This document shows, piece after piece, positions 1-4,877 of a DNA stretch of 9,101 nt (positions within the stretch are counted from its first letter, which is position 1; each line of letters opens with the position of its first letter). Below the pieces are notes generated by a model. The model saw only the letters and a list, made by a program, of their open reading frames with translations, searched no databases and was not told where the DNA came from. The position numbers were made by a program, and so were the translations under genes. This stretch comes from an uncultured Ardenticatenia bacterium (GTDB lineage: Bacteria > Chloroflexota > Anaerolineae > Promineifilales > Promineifilaceae): assembly GCA_937858165.1 (NCBI GenBank), contig CALLZA010000044.1, forward strand, positions 1 through 9,101, given 5' to 3'.

Positions 1-107
1 TAATGTATGTATGTTTTTCTGTGGTTTATTTTGCTTCTATGATGATGTTCTTAGAATATGTATTACAGCTTCTGTATATACTTGTATATTTTTTTTTTTT
101 TTTTTTT
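1..107. other. Read-through noise and poly-T at contig edge
   Basis: AT-rich sequence with no gene-like content, ending in a run of 19 T (89-107) directly before the P7 adapter. Read on the minus strand, this is adapter, then poly-A, then random bases, the usual output when an Illumina read runs off the end of a short library molecule. The open frame here (3-194) only arises by reading through the adapter. Confidence 0.88.
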
Positions 108-173
108 CAAGCAGAAGACGGCATACGAGATCTAGTACGGTCTCGTGGGCTCGGAGATGTGTATAAGAGACAG
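108..173 (+). other. Illumina Nextera P7 + i7 index + Read-2 transposon end
   Basis: Positions 108-131 are the P7 flow-cell sequence, 132-139 an 8-nt index (CTAGTACG, the reverse complement of Nextera index N702), 140-154 the Nextera Read-2 handle and 155-173 the 19-bp Tn5 mosaic end. All parts match the commercial adapter with no mismatch that I can see. This is synthetic DNA. In translation it gives the well-known contaminant peptide beginning QAEDGIRD and ending VYKRQ. Confidence 0.98.
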
Positions 174-301
174 CTTTTTCTGAATCTGGCTTAGTAATTC
201 ATTTTATAACCGAACTCCAACGAAAACATGATCGCAATTAAAATAACACAAATTATCGTCTACTCACTGGCCGCTACATTGCTTAGCTTTGCATTCTATC
301 C
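174..301. other. 128-bp library insert of foreign, AT-rich DNA
   Basis: This segment lies between two inward-facing Tn5 mosaic ends, so it is one complete short Nextera insert and is not linked to the genomic sequence to its right. By hand count its GC is 46 of 128 (about 36%), far below the rest of the window. On the plus strand it could hold the end of one gene (reading LFLNLA, stop at 192-194) and the start of another at 228. Confidence 0.9.
228..301 (+). CDS. Possible 5' fragment of a membrane protein (in the foreign insert)
   Basis: An ATG at 228 opens 24 codons plus two bases that run to the end of the 128-bp insert. The peptide starts MIAIKITQIIVYSLAATLL and continues SFAFY, with one hydrophobic helix from about residue 8 on. 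There is no Shine-Dalgarno sequence upstream. The shape recalls the first transmembrane helix of MraY-like proteins from low-GC candidate-phylum bacteria, but this is a guess from a very short piece. It could be any polytopic membrane protein, or not a gene at all. It is not part of the main genome in this window. Confidence 0.2.
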
Positions 302-371
302 CTGTCTCTTATACACATCTGACGCTGCCGACGAGCGATCTAGTGTAGATCTCGGTGGTCGCCGTATCATT
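302..371 (-). other. Illumina Nextera Read-1 transposon end + i5 index + P5 (reverse complement)
   Basis: The 19-bp Tn5 mosaic end is at 302-320, the Read-1 handle at 321-334, the index at 335-342 (GCGATCTA, reverse complement of Nextera index 501) and the reverse complement of P5 at 343-371. Together with 108-173 it brackets one library molecule. An identical block recurs at 8904-8973. Confidence 0.98.
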
Positions 372-448
372 AAAAAAAAAAAAGAAATCAAAAAAAAACA
401 TCAATAACTATAGTGACAACAACTACCAGAGCGTACATGAAGAGACAG
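372..448. other. Poly-A, noise and 9-nt mosaic-end remnant
   Basis: Twelve A residues (372-383) follow the P5 end, then low-complexity A-rich sequence that resembles nothing. Positions 440-448 read AAGAGACAG, the last nine bases of the Tn5 mosaic end, so the true insert of the next library molecule starts at about 449. The ORF that can be read across 355-615 is an artefact of this join. Confidence 0.8.
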
Positions 449-454
449 AACGAG

Positions 455-712
455 AAAAAAAGGGGTATAATCGGCCTTGGGGGGCGTTAGGCCGTGCAAG
501 CCCAGCCGTAAAACAAACGTGCCCGCCGCCTCGCCAGCCGCCAAATCATACCCCAACAGCCGAATCTCCCCGCCAAATATCGCCGCCAAGGGGAACTGCG
601 TATCAGGCGCGGTAAACAGGCGTTCCGTTTGCGCCACAGTCAACAGCCCCAAATCCGCTTTGAAAAGCGACTGGTTGCCCGCATCGAACAGGTGCAGGGT
701 CAGGCGGGACTC
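455..712 (-). pseudogene. Fragment of a GT39-like membrane glycosyltransferase C-terminal domain
   Basis: On the minus strand, about 86 codons read like protein: [10 protein letters not shown], then [21 protein letters not shown] and finally LTPPKADYT. The pattern of '[11 protein letters not shown]' about 25 residues before 'DYT' matches the beta-sandwich tail of large Chloroflexota membrane glycosyltransferases and related hypothetical proteins, where it usually reads YTVFVHLLD. The C-terminal side is cut by the adapter join at 449. On the N-terminal side the sense stops abruptly at 712. The frame continues open to 922 but turns into Arg/His-rich nonsense. Dropping the base at 711 would link it to another open stretch ([20 protein letters not shown]), so one indel is possible. 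I call it a fragment; the family assignment rests on motif memory only. Confidence 0.4.
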
Positions 713-1966
713 CCCGGGGTCCCGATTGTGCCGTTGGCCCCCGCGGACGGCTGGATCAATTCGGTGGGGATGGCGGTGTTCCCCCACGCGGCAATCTCTT
801 TTGTGGGAGGCGTTCCGTTTATGGCCCAAAGGAGAACAGGCGTCGGTCAAACTCCCCTCCGGACGGTGCCGGGCCGGCCTGTTATGCTTTCGGCAGCGGC
901 GCGCCGCGTCGCCCCCTTGCATCTCGTCGGTAGCGCCGCCATTCGCCCACCGGGCACAGTGCTGAAGGCCGATGGCGCGCCCTACACCGTCTTCACGCCC
1001 TTCAGCCGCGCCTGGCTGGCCCAGCCGTTACCCGACGCGGCCGAGCTGCGGCCCGCGCCGGCAGCATTGCCCCACCCCGGCGACGTGACCGGCGAGCCGA
1101 TTCCCGACACCCCCGCCCTGCCGGCGGGCGTGCCCTTTCCGCCGGGCGAGGCGGAAGGGCAGCGGCGACTGGCCGACTTCCTGCGTGAGAGCATCGCCGC
1201 CTATGACGACCGGCGCGACCGGGTAGACGTTGAGGGCACGTCGCGCCTCTCGCCCTACCTGCGCTTCGGGATGGTGGCGGCGCGGGCGGCGGCCGTAGCT
1301 GCCCTGTCGGCCCAGACGGTCGGCAAAACAGGGGGCCACGGCCCCGGGCGTTGGCTCAACGAGCTGATCTGGCGCGACTTTTACGCCCACATCCTCTACC
1401 ACTTTCCCCACGTTGCCGGCGGCAACTTTCGACCGGTGGGGCGCATCACCTGGCGCAACGACCCGGCCGACTTCGCCGCCTGGGGCGAGGGGCGCACCGG
1501 CTATCCCATCGTCGATGCCGCCATGCGCCAGTTGGACGAAAGCGGCTGGATGCACAACCGGGCGCGGATGATCGTCGCCTCGTTTCTGGTTAAGGATCTG
1601 TTGATCGACTGGCGCTGGGGCGAGCGATGGTTCATGCGCCGGCTGGTGGACGGCGATCCGGCGGCCAACAACGGCGGCTGGCAGTGGAGCGCCGGCACAG
1701 GCACCGACGCCGCGCCCTACTTCCGCGTCTTCAACCCGGTGACGCAGGGGCGCAAGTTTGATCCCAACGGCGACTACGTACGCCGCTGGCTGCCGGCACT
1801 GGCCGGCGTGCCCACCGCTGCTATCCATGAGCCGTGGCGGCTCAGCGCCGCTGAGCAACGCGCCGCTGGTTGCGTCCTCGGCCGCGACTACCCCTTCCCC
1901 ATTGTTGACCACGCCCTGGCCCGGCAGCGCGCCCTGGACGCCTTTGGCGCCCAGGAGTCTGTCTGA
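629..1966 (+). CDS. phrB: Class I DNA photolyase / cryptochrome, lacking its N-terminal antenna domain
   Basis: Photolyases bind FAD and use blue light to split UV-induced pyrimidine dimers. The frame is open for 445 codons, but recognisable homology starts only at about codon 92 (902) with [10 protein letters not shown], then [10 protein letters not shown] and [11 protein letters not shown]. The FAD domain is complete: [12 protein letters not shown] (W248 matches E. coli W277, a dimer-stacking residue), [22 protein letters not shown], and NNGGWQW at 347-353. There N347 matches E. coli N378 near FAD N5, W351 matches W382 (electron relay) and W353 matches W384. [13 protein letters not shown] closes it. 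A normal protein is about 470 aa with a Rossmann-like antenna domain first. Here codons 1-91 show nothing of it, no WFRRDLRL-type motif occurs in any plus frame, and a minus-strand fragment occupies part of that space. The start is therefore unknown (ATGs at 629, 770, 821, 884). I am sure of the family and not of the 5' end. Confidence 0.85.
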   Translation: MRHSQQPQIRFEKRLVARIEQVQGQAGLPGVPIVPLAPADGWINSVGMAVFPHAAISFVGGVPFMAQRRTGVGQTPLRTVPGRPVMLSAAARRVAPLHLVGSAAIRPPGTVLKADGAPYTVFTPFSRAWLAQPLPDAAELRPAPAALPHPGDVTGEPIPDTPALPAGVPFPPGEAEGQRRLADFLRESIAAYDDRRDRVDVEGTSRLSPYLRFGMVAARAAAVAALSAQTVGKTGGHGPGRWLNELIWRDFYAHILYHFPHVAGGNFRPVGRITWRNDPADFAAWGEGRTGYPIVDAAMRQLDESGWMHNRARMIVASFLVKDLLIDWRWGERWFMRRLVDGDPAANNGGWQWSAGTGTDAAPYFRVFNPVTQGRKFDPNGDYVRRWLPALAGVPTAAIHEPWRLSAAEQRAAGCVLGRDYPFPIVDHALARQRALDAFGAQESV

Positions 1967-1986
1967 ACAAAGAGGAGAGACAGGTC

Positions 1987-2673
1987 ATGAACCGCAATCC
2001 CGACATCGAACTGCTGGTGAACGGTCGCACCACCCGCGGCTATCTAGCGCGCCCGGACGTTGACACCCCCGCGCCGGGCGTGGTCGTCATCCAGGAGTGG
2101 TGGGGGCTGAACGACCACATGCGCGACATCGCCGACCGGCTGGCCGGCGAGGGGTTTGTCGCCCTGGCCCCCGACCTTTACTATGGCCAAACGGCCGAGG
2201 AGCCGGACGAGGCGCGCAAGCTGGCGATGGCTCTGGAGTACCCCGACGCTCTGCGCGTCATCCAGACCGCCGTCGATCACCTCATCGCCCGCGCGGACGT
2301 CGCGCCGAAGCGCGTCGGGCTGGTCGGCTTTTGCATGGGCGGCGGGCTGGCATGGCATGGCGCGGCCCAACTGGCGGGGATCGGCGCGTCGGTGCCGTGC
2401 TACGGCGGCGGGCCGGAGATGTCGGCCGAGGCGGCAGCGCGCATCACTGCGCCCGTATTGGCCATCTATGGTGAGGCCGATCGCGGCGTCTCACCCGAGG
2501 TGGCCCGGCAGCGGGCGGCGCTGATGGATGCCGCCGGCGTAACCAACGAGATGGTCATCTACCCTGGGGCACAACACGCTTTCATGAACGATCGCCGCCC
2601 GGTGTATGACCCCGTGGCCGCCGCGGACGCCTGGCGACGGATCGTGGCCTTCTTCCGCGAGACGTTGCGCTAG
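1987..2673 (+). CDS. Dienelactone hydrolase family protein
   Basis: An alpha/beta-hydrolase of 228 aa, a typical length for cytoplasmic dienelactone hydrolases (carboxymethylenebutenolidase type), which open lactone rings in the degradation of (chloro)aromatic compounds. The Cys-Asp-His triad is visible: C116 in GFCMGGG, D165 in YGEADRGVSPE and H197 in YPGAQHAF. E37 in IQEWWGL is the residue that activates the cysteine in this family. The YYGQ and RPVYD positions also fit. AGGAG at 1973-1977 lies 9 bp before the ATG, and the photolyase stop is only 20 bp upstream, so the two are probably one transcript. Many members act on unknown esters, so the natural substrate cannot be named from sequence. 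Confidence 0.93.
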   Translation: MNRNPDIELLVNGRTTRGYLARPDVDTPAPGVVVIQEWWGLNDHMRDIADRLAGEGFVALAPDLYYGQTAEEPDEARKLAMALEYPDALRVIQTAVDHLIARADVAPKRVGLVGFCMGGGLAWHGAAQLAGIGASVPCYGGGPEMSAEAAARITAPVLAIYGEADRGVSPEVARQRAALMDAAGVTNEMVIYPGAQHAFMNDRRPVYDPVAAADAWRRIVAFFRETLR

Positions 2674-2715
2674 GCCAGCGGTCGGTAGCCAACACACCTT
2701 CCCCCATGAACGCGA

Positions 2716-2746
2716 CAGCGCCGGTCGGACAAACCGACCGGCGCTG
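2716..2746. terminator. Perfect 13-bp hairpin between convergent genes
   Basis: Arms 2716-2728 and 2734-2746 are exact reverse complements around a 5-nt loop (ACAAA). The hairpin lies 43 bp after the dienelactone hydrolase stop and 52 bp before the stop of the opposing gene. There is no T-tract on either side, so it is a plausible but not classical bidirectional terminator. Confidence 0.6.
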
Positions 2747-2797
2747 CCATCACCGCGAACTAACTAGAAACCGCTCGATGTGATGAATGCAGCTATC

Positions 2798-3067
2798 TTA
2801 GGCGCGGCGCGAGATCATGTTCCAGATGAACAGAACAATGACCGCGCCGACCAGCGCCACCAGAAAGCTGCCGATATTCCACTCGAAGTTCATGCCGTTG
2901 CCGGTCAGGAACCCATAGAGCGCACCGCCCACGAAAGCGCCGACGATGCCGGCAATGATGTTGCCCAACAGCCCTTGCTGCGCATTGCGGCCGGTGATGA
3001 TGCTGGCCACCCAGCCGACGATAGCGCCGCCGATAATCCAACCCAAAAGGCCAATAATGGTACCCAT
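2798..3067 (-). CDS. GlsB/YeaQ/YmgE family small membrane protein
   Basis: An 89-aa hydrophobic protein with three predicted membrane helices (about residues 4-24, 33-53 and 66-85) rich in Gly and Ile. The N-terminal GLLGWIIGGAIVGWVAS, the ITGRN after helix 1, and the GNIIAGIVGAFVGGALYGF stretch are typical of the transglycosylase-associated protein family, which includes E. coli YeaQ and YmgE and the Gram-positive GlsB. Members are induced by stress or in stationary phase, but their molecular role is not established and the 'transglycosylase' name is misleading. Length is normal. The start is well supported by AGGAG (plus-strand 3075-3079) 7 nt ahead of the ATG. It stands alone between a terminator-like hairpin and a dyad-containing spacer. 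Confidence 0.92.
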   Translation of the reverse strand: MGTIIGLLGWIIGGAIVGWVASIITGRNAQQGLLGNIIAGIVGAFVGGALYGFLTGNGMNFEWNIGSFLVALVGAVIVLFIWNMISRRA

Positions 3068-3163
3068 TTATTCACTCCTCTCTCTAATTGATGAACAATC
3101 GACTACAAAACCGTTCGCGGTTAACAACACTGACATTTGACATTGTAGAGAGGATTGGCGGTC

Positions 3164-3192
3164 GGCGAAATATGCCCTGGGTATATTTCGCC
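3164..3192. repeat. 10-bp perfect inverted repeat upstream of the GlsB-like gene
   Basis: Arms GGCGAAATAT (3164-3173) and ATATTTCGCC (3183-3192) flank 9 nt. The dyad lies about 97 bp upstream of the minus-strand start at 3067. Its AT-rich inner part and lack of a T-tract suggest a protein-binding site rather than a terminator, but no regulator can be named. Confidence 0.45.
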
Positions 3193-3201
3193 CAAGAGAA
3201 A

Positions 3202-3232
3202 CACCCGCGCGGCCGATAAGGCCGCGCGGGTG
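3202..3232 (-). terminator. Rho-independent-type terminator of the 62-aa gene
   Basis: Perfect 13-bp GC-rich stem (3202-3214 with 3220-3232, loop GATAA). Read on the minus strand it is followed by TTTCTCTT, a modest U-tract, which points to termination of transcripts arriving from the gene at 3302-3490, whose stop is 69 bp away. Confidence 0.75.
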
Positions 3233-3301
3233 CTACAGGATGCCGGATAACGACGGAAAGAACGTACCCGTCGGATGGTGGGCCAGGGAACGGACGCTAG
3301 A

Positions 3302-3490
3302 TCAGTCCGTAGCCAGGGCCAGCTCTTCGATGATCTTCTTCTTGCGCTTGCGACCGGGGCGACGGCGCTCTTGCTGCTGCAACGCGCGCGTCTCTTCCAC
3401 CAGACGAACCCGCTCTTCTTCAAGTCGGGCCAGTATCTCTGCGTTGCGCTTTCTCTGATCCTCCGTCAAGACCACCTTCTTCTTGGACAT
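3302..3490 (-). CDS. Small, highly charged helical protein of unknown function
   Basis: A 62-aa product, not recognised. Residues 10-42 are almost all Glu, Arg, Gln, Lys and Leu (for example AEILARLEEERVRLVEET), which predicts one long amphipathic or coiled-coil helix. Residues 42-52 are strongly basic (RRRPGRKRKKK), followed by a short hydrophobic-acidic end. There are no Cys residues and no membrane segment. The basic patch could bind nucleic acid, but that is inference from charge. Its reality is supported by a good ribosome site (AAAGGAG, plus-strand about 3501-3507, 10 nt before the ATG) and by a terminator-like hairpin downstream. Its neighbours give no functional hint. Confidence 0.68.
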   Translation of the reverse strand: MSKKKVVLTEDQRKRNAEILARLEEERVRLVEETRALQQQERRRPGRKRKKKIIEELALATD

Positions 3491-3962
3491 CCTCAGTCAA
3501 CTCCTTTTGCGAGGTATAAAGACATTGACGGAACGGTTGCCGGCAGGGTAGACAGCATCAGGCAACCGGACCGTATTGAGGGCTAAGTATGGTAAGGCAA
3601 CGATCGCGGCAGCCAGCGCGCGCGAGCATAGCAATAGAACCTGTCGGGCCGGAAAGGAAAGGGCAGAAGAGGGAAGGGGCCAGGCCCCGCTGCATCGCGC
3701 CGGGCAGCGCCACCGGCATCGTGAGTGGACGACACTTTGCTACACGTATGCACAATGCTAACCACGGATCCTTCGTGTGATGGCCCCTGAGCGATTGGCC
3801 GGCGCGGGCGACGGCAGCATGTCGTTCCACGATGGCCGCGCTTTGCTAAGCAGCGCGGCGCGTTAGCCAACAGACAGGCGCTCAAACTCTTACGGTATTC
3901 TATCACAAGTCGCGCCGCGCTTCCAGTCCGATTTTCCAGGAAACAGAAACATTACAAAGGCT

Positions 3963-4053
3963 GAAGAGAGCTCACGCAAAGAACGCCAGGGGCATGAAGG
4001 ACGCCAAGAAACCCTTCTCTTGGGGTTCTTCGCGTCCTTTGCGTGAGCTCTTC
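3963..4053. repeat. Long imperfect inverted repeat (about 91 bp)
   Basis: The outer arms AGAGCTCACGCAAAG (3967-3981) and CTTTGCGTGAGCTCT (4037-4051) are exact complements over 15 bp. The inner arms (GACGCCAAGAAACCC against GGGGTTCTTCGCGTC) pair in about 13 of 15 positions. The left arm carries an extra 18-20 nt that looks like a partial duplication of its own GACGCC-type unit. There is no coding potential. Words such as 'CGTCCTTTGCGTG' recall dispersed palindromic elements of high-GC genomes, so this is probably one copy of a REP-like intergenic repeat. The copy number cannot be judged here. Confidence 0.7.
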
Positions 4054-4085
4054 TAGGAAACACGCCATCCGGCCGCTTTGGAGTG

Positions 4086-4094
4086 TGGTAGAAT
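4086..4094 (+). promoter_or_regulatory. Extended -10 promoter, possibly giving a leaderless mRNA
   Basis: TG-G-TAGAAT (extended -10) ends 9 bp before the ATG at 4104. Transcription would start at or within a few bases of the start codon. No Shine-Dalgarno sequence lies between them, which fits a leaderless message. No clear -35 element is seen. Confidence 0.5.
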
Positions 4095-4103
4095 CAACCC
4101 GCA

Positions 4104-4835
4104 ATGAGTACGCCACTGTTCATCTGGCTTGGCTCGGGGCGGGCGCGCCGTCGCGGCGTCGGTTCGCCGGCGCGGCAACTCGACCAGGCGGCCCACGCCG
4201 GCCTGCCGGTTCCCCCGGGGGCCGTCTTGCTCGACGAGTTCTTTCTTTTCGCCCTGGACTCGGGGCTGGCCCGAGCCGACGGCCAAGGTGTGGTCATCCC
4301 CGATCCCGAACTGTGGCACAACACACTCTTCCACAGTGTCCGCCTGCCACGTTTCCGGCGTCCGGTGGCGGTCTACGGGGTGGCCGACGAGACGGTGGCG
4401 GCGGACACGCTAGCGGCAGCCGGCCGCGACATCGACTTCGCCAACCCATCGGCCGCGGCGCGGGCGCTCGAAGCCGTCTGGTCAACCGAGGCCGGGCTGG
4501 CCCGTCGCGACGTACTCGTTATCGAGACTGTAGCCGCCTCTACAGCCGGTGTGGCGACGACCAGCAGCGCCACGGACGCCGATTGGCTGGCCCCGGCCGG
4601 CGTGTCCCCGTTCGCCCTGCCCCATTTGCGCCACCGGCTCACCCCCGACGCCACCCAGCCGCCCTTCGCGCGTCGCCTGCAACAGCTCTTGCGCGGCGTC
4701 CGGCGCACGTTTGGCCCAGGCGTATGGCGCGTCGAGTGGGCCGACGATGGACGCATCTGCTGGCTCGTGCAGGTGATCGCCGTCCCACAACCCGCGGCCC
4801 AATCCGTTCCCGACGTCCCCGGAGCCAAGGCCTGA
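4104..4835 (+). CDS. Degenerate PEP/pyruvate-binding (PPDK N-terminal type) domain protein
   Basis: A 243-aa protein resembling the ATP-grasp-like N-terminal domain of pyruvate phosphate dikinase and PEP synthase, as found in many Chloroflexota proteins: ARQLDQAAHAGLPVPPGAVLLDE at 23-45, VAVY at 88-91, RRDVLVIETVAASTAGVA in the middle, PFARRLQQLLRGVRR, and EWADDGRICWLVQV at 211-224. Active enzymes usually have GGK near the start and VAVRSSA with an acidic pair. Here the lysine is replaced by P22 (GSPARQ) and the arginine by Y91, while E211 and Q223 of the C-terminal nucleotide-site motif remain. The phosphohistidine and PEP-binding domains are absent. I infer a non-catalytic or regulatory relic. 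It is probably co-transcribed with the lipoprotein gene 42 bp downstream. The start is chosen for the -10 box just ahead; there is no ribosome site. Confidence 0.62.
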   Translation: MSTPLFIWLGSGRARRRGVGSPARQLDQAAHAGLPVPPGAVLLDEFFLFALDSGLARADGQGVVIPDPELWHNTLFHSVRLPRFRRPVAVYGVADETVAADTLAAAGRDIDFANPSAAARALEAVWSTEAGLARRDVLVIETVAASTAGVATTSSATDADWLAPAGVSPFALPHLRHRLTPDATQPPFARRLQQLLRGVRRTFGPGVWRVEWADDGRICWLVQVIAVPQPAAQSVPDVPGAKA

Positions 4836-4877
4836 TGTGCCAAGGCCGCGCCGACATCTCCGTTAAAGGAACCAACC

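Larger units (their letters stand above)
3491..4103. other. Gene-poor spacer between divergent genes
   Basis: I see no convincing gene in these 613 bp. The frames that stay open on either strand give Cys/Arg/Pro-rich peptides without known motifs and without ribosome sites. The stretch must hold the promoter of the minus-strand 62-aa gene. It contains small dyads: CGGTTGCC at 3534-3541 with its complement at 3561-3568 (19-nt loop, in the presumed leader of the 62-aa gene), and CCGCGCT at 3836-3842 with 3852-3858. The large inverted repeat at 3963-4053 and the promoter at 4086-4094 are listed separately. A small structured RNA in 3640-3860 cannot be excluded, but I recognise none. Confidence 0.6.

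Noticed and set aside
1..194. 63-aa hydrophobic protein at the left edge
   Set aside because: Its second half is translated adapter and its first half is poly-T and read noise.
462..471. TATAAT-like -10 box (GGTATAAT) on the plus strand
   Set aside because: On the minus strand these bases read Asp-Tyr-Thr codons of the glycosyltransferase-like fragment, and there is no sensible gene start downstream.
355..615. 86-aa Lys/Pro-rich protein
   Set aside because: It starts inside the P5 adapter, runs through poly-A noise and then antisense to the glycosyltransferase-like fragment.
1028..1912. 294-aa open frame on the minus strand
   Set aside because: It is antisense to the well-supported photolyase FAD domain; composition is that of a high-GC shadow frame.
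3635..3672. Resemblance to the SRP RNA helix 8 (GTCGGGCCGGAAAGGAAAGGGCAG)
   Set aside because: The tetraloop and AGCAG spacing of the real motif are not kept and the flanking helices do not pair.
3583..3906. 107-aa and 90-aa minus-strand frames in the large spacer
   Set aside because: Cys/Arg/Pro-rich without domains, no ribosome site, and they overlap each other in different frames.
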